Source: Pseudomonadota bacterium (GTDB lineage Bacteria > SAR324 > NAC60-12). Taken from it: DNA of 12,813 bases. A program made the translations under genes and the position numbers. A model generated the notes under the pieces. It did no database searches. It had not been told where the DNA came from and saw only the letters and a list, made by a program, of their open reading frames with translations. The stretch spans positions 1 to 12,813 of the forward strand of contig JACNKY010000238.1 in NCBI GenBank assembly GCA_014381795.1. The letters run 5' to 3'. Positions within the stretch are counted from its first letter, which is position 1; each line of letters starts with the position of its first letter. Positions 6,122 to 12,813 of this stretch are shown here, in pieces.

Positions 6122-9100
6122 GTGCTAAAAAACCCTTCAAAATATTCCTCAAATAGACGCTTCGGTATTATTGCTTTGTTGCTGACCGTCCTTAGTTTTT
6201 TCCTCACTGTCTCTTCTGCGTCTGCACAATGCTGGACCAGAGACTTGAGTGAAGAAGAACAATTGGCGGTGGCGCGTGAGACATTTGCGGATGGCCTCTA
6301 TTCTGCGTCCATTGAAACTGCAAAATGTTATCTGGATCAATTTAAAGAAAGTGCTGCACGTGAAGAGATCTTTTACCTGCAAGCAAGAGCTCTACGCAAA
6401 GGCGGTGACATTCAGGCATCAATCAAAGCTTATGATGAACTGAAAAGAAATTTTCCGCGTAGCAAATCATACCTTGATGATGAAGTGCTGCAGCAAGGTA
6501 TTATTCTGGTAATGACCAGAAAATATCCACTCGCGATTAAAACCCTGACTTCGCTACTGCAGGATTACCCTACTTCAAAACTCAGGGATGAAGCTCATTA
6601 TTGGTTGGGTTATGTAATTTCATTTAGTGCGGAACTGTTACGCAAAAAAAATAAACAGCAGGCACTACAAGAATATAAAACCTCCATTCAGCATTTTAAG
6701 AATAGTGACCCAACTGCCTTAACCCAAAGTCAACAACAGGAACGTTGGTATTTAACCGGACGTGCATGGTGGTTTCTGGATGACATCTCAAAAACAGCGG
6801 ATGCATGGGAGCAGTATTTGAAACACTCAAAGTCAGTCAAACCTGAGCAGGCTTTGAATCTTAAATATCAGTTAGCAGCTAAGTTTCAGCAGTCAAAAAA
6901 ATACGAACAAGCTGAACGCTGGTTTGCACGGATTGTCACCGATCATCCTAACACAAAATTGGCTGCGGGGTCTGCCTTTTGGAGGGCCGAAATGGCATAC
7001 GCGGCATCTCTTCAAAAAACAGAAACTGCTGCTCTGGAGCCAAAATCAGTCAAGCGTTTGGTGAACAATTATAAAATATACTTAACAAAAAAGGAAAAAA
7101 AACACCTACCGCTGACATATTACCGTATTGGTGTTTTAGAGCAAAAACACCAGCCGCATGAAACAATTATTGCTTTTCAACAATATTTAAATACAAAGGA
7201 CAAAACTTATGCGAGCGAAGTTCAGTACCGTTTGGCTTACTTCTATATAGAAAGTAAACAACTTAAAAAAGCAATTGAGACCTTTAGCAAATATTTAGGT
7301 ACAAAGGACAAAACTTATGCTGATGATGCGCAGTACCGCTTAGCTTATCTCTATATTGAGACTAAAGAACCAGAAAAGGCGATTGAGACATTCAATAAAT
7401 ATCTCAAAAGCGGTAAAGGAAAATATGCTGTTGAAATCCAAATCCGGCTGGGTTACCTCTATATCGAAACTAAACAACCGAAAAAGGCGGTTGAAATTTT
7501 TAATAAATATCTCGCAAGTGGAGACACTGAACATCTTGCGGAAATCCAAATCAGGTTAGGCTATCTTTATATTGATACAATGCAGCCGAAAAAAGCGATT
7601 AAGATCTTTGAAAAATATCTCTCAGGCAAAGATACAGAACATGTTGCAGAGATCCAAATTCGGTTGGGCTACCTCTACATTGAAAACAAGCAACAAAAAA
7701 AAGCGATTAAGATCTTTGAAAAATATCTCGCCAGTGGCGTAACAGAACATTCGGTGTCAATTCAACAGCGGTTGGCTTACCTGTATGTTGAAACAAAACA
7801 AAATTTTCTCGCAATTTCACTGCTTGAACAAGTTCGGAAGCATCCTGATTACCAGCAAAATCCGGAGCTTTTGCAAACATTGATGGTGCTTTACCGGGAA
7901 ACTGTTTCAAAAGAAAAATTCGTTCAATTCATCTTGAGTGTCAGACGTGACCCCAAATTGGATGACCAGGTGCGTCACGGATTTCAAACTCAACTGTTGT
8001 TCACTTACTTTGACCAAAACAAATGTGAAGAACTTATTGCGGAAATAAATGACAAACCCGGCTATCTCCAAAAATCCAAAAACACAAACCCAGAAGAATG
8101 GCAACATTTACAGTACCTAAAAAGCTCTTGCCTGCTTGAAACAAAAAAATGGGAAGAGGCACGCATAGTTTCCCGTAATATACTTGAGAGTGAAAAATAT
8201 CGTCAACAAGCAATCCAGATTTTGTTGGAATCTCACAAACAGTTGCAGGACTGGAAAGCCATTACCTGGGAATTTCAGGAAATTTATGACAGGAAATCTC
8301 CTGCGATGACCATTCCTTATTTTCAACTTTGGATTTTCGCTGCTCAACGTAGAACAGATTTTCAACGTCTTGAACGTATAAAAATTATTGCTGAACGCTG
8401 GAAAAAAGCATTTCCTGAAGATACACAAAATTTGACACAACTTAACCTCTACATTTCCAGTACACGTTTACAGGACTTGAGAGCACAGGAAAACTGGACA
8501 GGTATCTCTACTTTTTTACGCAGTGAATACAAGGCAGGAAACATCCCGCTGAATGAACAGTATTTCCCCCAACTGCTCTTTGCAGAACAGAAGCTAGGAA
8601 ACTGGGGTGGTGTTTTGAGTGCATACACACTCTTGCGCACACATGATAAACAACGTGCGGATAATCTGGATGCACTGATCAGCCAAGCCAAAGCTGCAGA
8701 GAAACTAGGCAAGAAAGAGCTTTCAATTTCATTCTATCGAAAAGCCTTAAAAGTAAAACCGCAAACTGAAAAAGATAAAAAGAAACAGGATGGAATCCGC
8801 AAATTCCTCGCACAAGGTGCTTTCCAGCAATGGATTGAAAAAGCAGAATGGTCAAAAGTCACAAAAGAAATTCACCAGCAAGTAAGAGCAAAAAAGAGAA
8901 TCCTGGATGAGCAAAATTTTGAACTTCTGATTTATGCAGAAAACCAGAAAACCGGCAACAAAAAATATAATGGAATCCTCGAAGCATATGCGCTACTTGC
9001 TATTTATAACAATAAAAAAACAAAAACTATCGAAGCAAAGATAGTACAGGCAAAAGCGGCAGAGAACGCAGGTAAAAAAGAGCTTTCGCTCAATTTTTAT

Positions 9101-10045
9101 CGTCAGGCTTTAAAAATAAAGCCGCTCAACGAAACAGACAAAAGTAGGCAGGCTGAAATCAGAAAATTCCTCGAGCAAAGTTCTTTCCAGAAAATGATTG
9201 ACCAGAAAGAATGGTCTAAAGTGACCAAGACAATTCACCAGGAAGTGAGGGCAAAAAAGAGAGTGCTGGACGATAATAATTTTGAAATGCTGCTTTTTGC
9301 TGAAAACAAGAAAACCGGCAGTGCAAAATATAATGGGATCCTCAATGCATATGCACTAATGGTAGATTATGATAAAAAAAAGACACTGACAGTTGAAGCA
9401 CTGATTGATCAAGGTTATGCCGCAGAAAAATTAGGTGGTTATAAACGAGCAAAAGGATACTATAGAAGTGCTCTTAAAAAAGTGCCTGATAAGAATGTGA
9501 ACCTTGTCCTGCAGTTGGTTGAAGAGCTGACCCGGCTTTATGAACGCTCCAAGGATTATAAAGCCCTGGTACGTACATACAAGCGGGCTTACAGTGTACT
9601 CAAGAAAAGTTCACGACCTAAAAAGGAGTATCAAACTTATGCCTACCTGATCGGCTACCATCAGTCATCCCAGCTTAAAGAGACTGACAAAGCCCGGATA
9701 TGGATGTTGCGTGCGGATGGCGGAGGAAGTTCAAGCCAGGAATTACAGGCCGCTTTTTGGGTGGCTCAACTTGACCGTGAAGCAAATAAAACGGACAAAG
9801 CACTGAAACGTCTCAAAGAATTGGCCGGCCGAAAAATAGCAAAAAACTCGTCGATGTACGTTCAAATTCACTTTGAACTTGGCACATTATATCATTTCAA
9901 GGAAAAGTGGAAATACGCGTTACGGCATTATCGGCTGGTTGCAAAAGCTCGTGCCCCTGCGGAATTAAAGCAATTTCAAAATGCAGCCAAACAAAAAGCA
10001 AAAGAGATCGACAATTATCTTAAATCTATAGAATCTTCACAATAA
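6122..10045 (+). CDS. Large exported TPR-type repeat protein (1307 aa)
   Basis: The frame starts with GTG at 6122, the first possible start after an in-frame TAA at 6110. Residues 12-35 form a clear signal peptide: NRR, a hydrophobic stretch GIIALLLTVLSFFLTV, then SASA-Q with likely cleavage after Ala35. The mature protein is almost wholly alpha-helical repeats of TPR type. Early copies (residues 70-150) resemble the YbgF/BamD style. Residues about 335-585 form a regular array of 36-residue units around RLxYLYIETKQxKKAIxxFxKYL. Residues about 783-1120 contain 121-residue super-repeats around QAKAAEKLGKKELSxxFYRxALK. No catalytic motif or second membrane segment is visible, so it probably acts in the periplasm as a protein-binding scaffold. 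It is coupled (TAATG) to the next gene and precedes PilO/PilP/PilB-like genes, suggesting a role in a pilus- or secretion-type machine. It is very lysine- and glutamine-rich. Confidence 0.85.
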   Translation: MLKNPSKYSSNRRFGIIALLLTVLSFFLTVSSASAQCWTRDLSEEEQLAVARETFADGLYSASIETAKCYLDQFKESAAREEIFYLQARALRKGGDIQASIKAYDELKRNFPRSKSYLDDEVLQQGIILVMTRKYPLAIKTLTSLLQDYPTSKLRDEAHYWLGYVISFSAELLRKKNKQQALQEYKTSIQHFKNSDPTALTQSQQQERWYLTGRAWWFLDDISKTADAWEQYLKHSKSVKPEQALNLKYQLAAKFQQSKKYEQAERWFARIVTDHPNTKLAAGSAFWRAEMAYAASLQKTETAALEPKSVKRLVNNYKIYLTKKEKKHLPLTYYRIGVLEQKHQPHETIIAFQQYLNTKDKTYASEVQYRLAYFYIESKQLKKAIETFSKYLGTKDKTYADDAQYRLAYLYIETKEPEKAIETFNKYLKSGKGKYAVEIQIRLGYLYIETKQPKKAVEIFNKYLASGDTEHLAEIQIRLGYLYIDTMQPKKAIKIFEKYLSGKDTEHVAEIQIRLGYLYIENKQQKKAIKIFEKYLASGVTEHSVSIQQRLAYLYVETKQNFLAISLLEQVRKHPDYQQNPELLQTLMVLYRETVSKEKFVQFILSVRRDPKLDDQVRHGFQTQLLFTYFDQNKCEELIAEINDKPGYLQKSKNTNPEEWQHLQYLKSSCLLETKKWEEARIVSRNILESEKYRQQAIQILLESHKQLQDWKAITWEFQEIYDRKSPAMTIPYFQLWIFAAQRRTDFQRLERIKIIAERWKKAFPEDTQNLTQLNLYISSTRLQDLRAQENWTGISTFLRSEYKAGNIPLNEQYFPQLLFAEQKLGNWGGVLSAYTLLRTHDKQRADNLDALISQAKAAEKLGKKELSISFYRKALKVKPQTEKDKKKQDGIRKFLAQGAFQQWIEKAEWSKVTKEIHQQVRAKKRILDEQNFELLIYAENQKTGNKKYNGILEAYALLAIYNNKKTKTIEAKIVQAKAAENAGKKELSLNFYRQALKIKPLNETDKSRQAEIRKFLEQSSFQKMIDQKEWSKVTKTIHQEVRAKKRVLDDNNFEMLLFAENKKTGSAKYNGILNAYALMVDYDKKKTLTVEALIDQGYAAEKLGGYKRAKGYYRSALKKVPDKNVNLVLQLVEELTRLYERSKDYKALVRTYKRAYSVLKKSSRPKKEYQTYAYLIGYHQSSQLKETDKARIWMLRADGGGSSSQELQAAFWVAQLDREANKTDKALKRLKELAGRKIAKNSSMYVQIHFELGTLYHFKEKWKYALRHYRLVAKARAPAELKQFQNAAKQKAKEIDNYLKSIESSQ
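7124..7876 (+). repeat. Tandem array of 108-bp (36-codon) TPR units
   Basis: The same codon block (Arg-Leu-Ala/Gly-Tyr) starts at 7229, 7337, 7445, 7553, 7661 and 7769, exactly 108 nt apart each time. A more diverged unit, one codon shorter, begins at 7124. Neighbouring units share long identical DNA: 7589-7621 equals 7697-7729 (33 of 33 bases), and a 21-nt block near 7193 recurs 108 nt later. Each unit encodes a helix pair such as RLGYLYIETKQPKKA followed by IxIFxKYL. The fixed period and DNA identity indicate recent in-frame duplication rather than ancient TPR divergence. Confidence 0.9.
8468..9482 (+). repeat. 363-bp (121-codon) super-repeats, about three units
   Basis: Two markers recur at 363 nt: QAKAAE-type codons at 8684, 9047 and 9410, and FQxxIxxxEWSKVTKxIHQ at 8822 and 9185. 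An older copy of the second marker (LQDLRAQENWTGISTFL) begins near 8468 with a three-codon length difference. Each 121-residue unit joins an EWSKVTKxIHQ...RAKKR helix block, a GILxAYAL block and an AAExxGKKELSxxFYRxALK block. The last unit is partial. Identity is highest between the two middle copies. Confidence 0.85.
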
Positions 10046-11109
10046 TGAAACAGTACCTGAAGCAGAAATATCCTCTAAACAGCATCGCCACATTTTGGGG
10101 TTTTGCACGATACAGACTTAAACAACAACTGAAGCGAATTTGCCTGTTTGGACTGTTAACACTGTTTACGGTTGTACTGCCGTTCGCCGCATTTTCAGCA
10201 GACCCTTCCGTGCTTAATCTTATAGTGAAAGGTCAGGTGAGACTCTCATCTGGTGCAGAAACATCTCCGGAAGGACTTGATGTAGTGTTATTGAAATTTG
10301 TACTTAGTCCAGAAGGTGAGGTAACTCCTGTCGGACCTCAGGGACGTGTCAAAACTAATACCAGCGGGAATTTTGAGTTCATTAAAGTAAAACATAATTT
10401 ACGAGCTGGTTATCAACTTGGAACTCGGGTGGATGGTGAATTATACAGTTCAAAAATATTTTTCATGAAAGCTGGTGAAACACTCATTGAAAGAGACATT
10501 ATTATTCCAGGCATTTCTACTGCAGTGGAGAAACTGGAAACTTCCCAAGTCTCACTCGTGATTGAATCTGGATTAGGAGCTGTTACAGTAACTGAGGTCC
10601 TGGTCTTCAGCAATTCCACGCCTGACAAAATTGATACCAGCGCTCGACCACTTGTGCAAAAACTCCCTGCAGGAATAAAAAATTTCCGCATGATGGACAG
10701 TAAGTCCGTAAACTCAATGAAACATCAACTGGAAGAAAATGTATTAAAAATAGCCTATATCTTTCCAAGAGGAAGCACCCAAATTATTTATCAATATATC
10801 CTCCCTGCCTGGTTTGGCGGTTTAGAAATAAACAGGGAATTTGAGCATCCTCTGGACATAGTTGGAGTTTTCACACCCATTGAGCGATTGCAAATCAAGT
10901 CCGACGAATTGAGTTTTTCCGGCAAACAAAGTTTAAATGAGACAACTTTTCTCAGTTGGAAAAGCAAAGTATCCGATTCGAACCGACTGAATTTCAAGAT
11001 CAGCAATGTTCCAACAACATCTCTACAGTATGCAGGTGTTTCTGTAATAATCCTAGTATTATTGTTTAGCACAGTTGCCTTGTTTTACCGGCAGCGCTTA
11101 AGAAAGTAA
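10045..11109 (+). CDS. Exported, C-terminally membrane-anchored beta-rich protein
   Basis: 354 residues. The ATG overlaps the stop of the TPR gene by one base (TAATG), a sign of translational coupling. A long basic N-terminal region (1-31) precedes a hydrophobic core (32-50), with likely signal cleavage at AFSA-D (52/53). Residues about 55-160 look like an Ig-like or carboxypeptidase-regulatory-like beta domain (VKGQVRLSSG, GRVKTNTSGNFEFIKV). A second beta-rich domain follows to about 325. A single membrane segment (about 329-347) and a basic tail YRQRLRK end the protein. The bulk should therefore face the periplasm with a short cytoplasmic tail. I cannot assign a known function. Coupling suggests it partners the large TPR protein, perhaps holding it at the inner membrane. 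No catalytic motif is visible. Confidence 0.8.
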   Translation: MKQYLKQKYPLNSIATFWGFARYRLKQQLKRICLFGLLTLFTVVLPFAAFSADPSVLNLIVKGQVRLSSGAETSPEGLDVVLLKFVLSPEGEVTPVGPQGRVKTNTSGNFEFIKVKHNLRAGYQLGTRVDGELYSSKIFFMKAGETLIERDIIIPGISTAVEKLETSQVSLVIESGLGAVTVTEVLVFSNSTPDKIDTSARPLVQKLPAGIKNFRMMDSKSVNSMKHQLEENVLKIAYIFPRGSTQIIYQYILPAWFGGLEINREFEHPLDIVGVFTPIERLQIKSDELSFSGKQSLNETTFLSWKSKVSDSNRLNFKISNVPTTSLQYAGVSVIILVLLFSTVALFYRQRLRK

Positions 11110-11148
11110 AACTAAAATTAGATGACTTTGTAATAACGCACAGAAACG

Positions 11149-11236
11149 TATCATGCCGAGTGGAGCGAGAAATTTGTTTTACTTTACTGCAACAATATCA
11201 TTAAGTTTACTCTCTGCGCTCGAAATGACAAATTTT
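11149..11236. repeat. Palindromic intergenic repeat (REP/MITE-like)
   Basis: In the 168-nt gap before the PilO-like gene, TCATGCCGAGTGGAGCGAG (from 11151) has an imperfect inverted partner whose reverse complement reads TCATTTCGAGCGCAGAGAG (in 11209-11229). About 14 of 19 positions agree, with the CGAG and GAG cores kept. Both arms resemble the widespread TCATTCCGAGCGNAGCGAG type of palindromic repeat that I recall from many bacterial intergenic regions. The spacer between arms is about 40 nt. No other copy was seen in the window. It carries no gene. Confidence 0.55.
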
Positions 11237-11253
11237 TACAACGGTTTTAATTA
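11225..11253 (+). promoter_or_regulatory. Weak putative promoter before the PilO-like gene
   Basis: ATGACA (11225-11230), a 17-nt spacer and TAATTA (11248-11253) lie 24 nt before the ATG at 11278. The -35-like ATGACA is part of the right arm of the palindromic repeat, so the repeat could supply a promoter. The sequence here is very AT-rich, and chance matches are easy. Confidence 0.25.
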
Positions 11254-11277
11254 ATATTCAGTTTACTGAGACAAGAC

Positions 11278-11880
11278 ATGGCTTTAGTTGCTGGTTCCAC
11301 TTTTTCAACGACAGAATGGAATAGTCTGCAGACACGACAAGTCGTTTTGGCGGGACTGATGTTAATCTTGGCTTCTTTGCTTTTTTACAACTTTATGCTG
11401 GCTCCGGAGTTGAAGCTTAAAAAGCAGTTGTCCACTGAGATTCTGCAGATAAATTCAGACTTAAAAAAAGTTAAAAGCACCGGGATAAAATTTAAACAAG
11501 AAAACAGCTTTCAGTCTCTGCAGGACAGGGAAAAAGCTTTAGCTCAACTTCTGCCTGATAAATGGAAACTTACCGAACTTTTACGCTGGCTCACAAACGC
11601 TATTCAGCAAAATGGACTGCAGTTCGAAGAACAAAACTTTGAAGAAAATACCGCACAATCATTGATTCAGACACTGACTATTAATTTGAAATTGAGTGGA
11701 AAATACGCAAACTTCCAGCAGTTTATGCAACAATTGAAAGAAGGACCCAGACTGCTGTTGTTGAAAAAGCTGCTGCTGGAAAATCCTACACCTGCTCAAC
11801 AAGAACCAAAACTAAGAATTGAAATGGTCTTAGCTGTACCCAAAAGACTGAAAATTTCAGCAAAAGAGAACAACTTATGA
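11278..11880 (+). CDS. PilO/GspM-like inner-membrane protein
   Basis: 200 residues in the typical order of PilO-type proteins: a short cytoplasmic N-terminus, one membrane helix (about 22-41), a coiled-coil stretch (45-85) and a periplasmic ferredoxin-like domain (about 95-190). The domain contains the family hallmark GKYANFQQFMQQLKEGPR followed by LLLLKKLLLEN, the helix and strand seen in PilO and MshJ. Family knowledge: PilO pairs with PilN and binds PilP to align the inner-membrane platform with the secretin. There is no PilN or PilM just upstream, which is unusual. No strong Shine-Dalgarno is seen (gagacaagac precedes the ATG). Its stop overlaps the start of the next gene by ATGA. PilO-like is more likely than GspM because of the length and the downstream PilP-like partner. 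Confidence 0.8.
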   Translation: MALVAGSTFSTTEWNSLQTRQVVLAGLMLILASLLFYNFMLAPELKLKKQLSTEILQINSDLKKVKSTGIKFKQENSFQSLQDREKALAQLLPDKWKLTELLRWLTNAIQQNGLQFEEQNFEENTAQSLIQTLTINLKLSGKYANFQQFMQQLKEGPRLLLLKKLLLENPTPAQQEPKLRIEMVLAVPKRLKISAKENNL

Positions 11881-12398
11881 GTATTGGTAAGTGGAAATTT
11901 ACGCTGACCCTCCTTTTCTTGTCTGTCTTTCTAATAGTGTACAATGCAGCAAGCGGTTTGGCCGCTACCTCATCAAAAGTCACGCAGATCAATAATCCAT
12001 TTCGCAGTTTACTACCTGAAAAGAACAACTCAGTTTCACTCCCTCAGTCTCATTCAAAATCTGTCTCAACAAAAAAACAAAATCCAGCCCTGGGAAAAAA
12101 GAAAAGCACGGAAAAGGCAGCACTATCAAAATCAGCAGCTCAACTGCCTAAACTAAAGACTGCTAGCAGAACAGATATTTCTTCACGAACTAAGCAAATA
12201 ACTGAAACTCTGAGTCTGAAAGATATTCTGGAAACGTCAGAAGGCCGTTACGCATTTATTGATGAAAAAAAAGTATCTTATGTCGTCCAGGAAGGGGAGT
12301 GGCTGGAAAAAGTTTTTGTCAAGACTATCTATAAAAATAGTGTGGAACTGCAGGAAATTGACGGAGAGACAACCATTATCTTAACACTCCAACCATGA
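11877..12398 (+). CDS. PilP/GspC-like periplasmic pilot protein
   Basis: 173 residues, starting in the ATGA overlap with the PilO-like gene. Residues 8-24 are hydrophobic, with a possible signal cleavage near SGLAA-T (30/31). There is no cysteine, so this is not the usual PilP lipoprotein; it may be secreted or stay anchored by the N-terminal helix. Residues about 45-110 are a low-complexity Ser/Lys/Gln linker. Residues about 110-172 resemble the PilP/GspC homology-region fold: LSLKDILETSEGRYAFI, VVQEGEWLEKVFV, then NSVELQEIDGETTIILTL. Family knowledge: this small beta domain contacts PilO on one side and the secretin on the other. NPFRSLLP near residue 40 matches the NPF motif often found at the mature N-terminus of PilP. 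The PilP-like call is likely; the missing lipobox is the odd point. Confidence 0.72.
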   Translation: MSIGKWKFTLTLLFLSVFLIVYNAASGLAATSSKVTQINNPFRSLLPEKNNSVSLPQSHSKSVSTKKQNPALGKKKSTEKAALSKSAAQLPKLKTASRTDISSRTKQITETLSLKDILETSEGRYAFIDEKKVSYVVQEGEWLEKVFVKTIYKNSVELQEIDGETTIILTLQP

Positions 12399-12456
12399 CC
12401 TTAAAAACTTTTTTTGTTTAATCTATCATGAATCATGTGCTTAACTTCGCAGTGAA

Positions 12457-12485
12457 TTTACAGAAAACAACAGAGCATCCATAAT
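12457..12485 (+). promoter_or_regulatory. Putative promoter placing the ATPase mRNA start at or near its ATG
   Basis: TTTACA (12457-12462), a 17-nt spacer and CATAAT (12480-12485) end only 7 nt before the ATG at 12493. If used, transcription would start at or next to the A of the ATG, giving a leaderless or near-leaderless message. No Shine-Dalgarno is present in the preceding sequence, which fits. This is motif reading only. Confidence 0.3.
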
Positions 12486-12492
12486 TAACAAA

Positions 12493-12813
12493 ATGAACAC
12501 CTACCACCCTGTAGTTGAAATTTTAGTAGACCGTTTTGGAACATCTCCGGAGTCATTGGAGCCACTGCATGAACAACTTCTCGCTTACCGTGAAAGTACG
12601 GGCGGTTTGAAAGAAGCGCTGCTGAAACATAATGTCACCAGTGAGAACACCTTTCAACAGGCAATGGCCAACTATTTTGAATTGGAGTATCGGGAGAATT
12701 TTGATGATGTTCCGGTGGTACGTGAATATACGGAAATAATTCCGATACGATATGCCAAAAAAAATGTCTTCTTCCCCCTCAAAAAAGAGAGCAACACGCT
12801 GACGGTTGCCATC
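12493..12813 (+). CDS. PilB/GspE/MshE-type secretion ATPase, N-terminal part
   Basis: The frame is open from ATG 12493 to the window end (107 codons, 3'-truncated). The visible part is the MshEN/T2SSE N-terminal domain: two helical segments (VEILVDRFG, EALLKHNV), then FQQAMANYFELEYRENFDDVPV, IIPIRYAKKNVFFPLKKES and NTLTVAI, the usual run to the conserved proline and A-x4-V-x-P-L core. Family knowledge: this domain precedes the RecA-like ATPase core with Walker A/B, binds the platform or cyclic di-GMP in some members, and powers pilus assembly or type II secretion. The ATPase core lies outside the window. The gene follows the PilP-like gene by 94 nt on the same strand. PilB, GspE and MshE cannot be told apart from this fragment. 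Confidence 0.85.
   Translation, partial: MNTYHPVVEILVDRFGTSPESLEPLHEQLLAYRESTGGLKEALLKHNVTSENTFQQAMANYFELEYRENFDDVPVVREYTEIIPIRYAKKNVFFPLKKESNTLTVAI

Noticed and set aside
8117..8440. Antisense open frame of about 100 codons within the TPR gene
   Set aside because: It lies opposite a well-supported gene, has no start signal or family resemblance, and is explained by the codon bias of the real frame.
11786..12028. Antisense open frame across the PilO-PilP-like junction
   Set aside because: It overlaps two supported, coupled genes and has no recognisable domain or ribosome site.
12428..12484. 18-codon frame upstream of the ATPase gene
   Set aside because: Too short, no ribosome site and no recognisable peptide features. 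It probably arose by chance in the intergenic gap.

Overview
The window looks like the chromosome of a Gram-negative bacterium. There are signal peptides of periplasmic type, a lipoprotein, and type IV pilus or type II secretion inner-membrane parts. It is AT-leaning and gene-dense. Most genes lack a clear Shine-Dalgarno sequence, and the trp genes include a fused TrpE-TrpG. Tricorn-type protease, TrpEG fusion and long TPR proteins together would suit an uncultured proteobacterial-grade lineage, for example deltaproteobacteria-like or SAR324-like. That is an inference from gene content only, and I cannot place the organism firmly.

Layout. (1) 1-1621, + strand: the 3' end of a tricorn-like S41 protease, a coiled-coil zinc-ribbon protein and a small putative lipoprotein. 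(2) 1662-5635, - strand: in transcription order trpF, trpE(G) and a threonine/serine dehydratase-like PLP enzyme. The last two are 2 nt apart. The trpF-trpEG gap holds a stem-loop plus T-run that is either the trpF terminator or an attenuator. (3) 5636-6121: a divergent intergenic promoter region, then a DUF167/YggU-family gene broken by one in-frame TGA. (4) 6122-12813, + strand: an envelope block. It starts with a 1307-residue exported TPR-type protein carrying two classes of internal repeat (108 bp and 363 bp). Next comes a 354-residue exported, C-terminally anchored beta-rich protein starting in the TPR stop codon (TAATG). A palindromic intergenic repeat follows, then a PilO/GspM-like protein, a PilP/GspC-like protein (ATGA overlap), and the N-terminal domain of a PilB/GspE/MshE-type ATPase cut by the window end.

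How the genes may work together. TrpEG makes anthranilate and TrpF acts two steps later in tryptophan synthesis; the dehydratase is an unexpected partner. In the envelope block, the PilO-like and PilP-like proteins would form the periplasmic alignment complex over the cytoplasmic ATPase. The large TPR protein and its coupled membrane partner may be periplasmic scaffolds of the same machine. PilM, PilN and a secretin are not present within the window, so this is either a reduced or rearranged type IV filament/T2SS locus or part of a scattered one. This block is the best candidate for an undescribed system. The broken DUF167 gene, the trpEG leader structure and the repeat-built TPR gene also deserve a second look.
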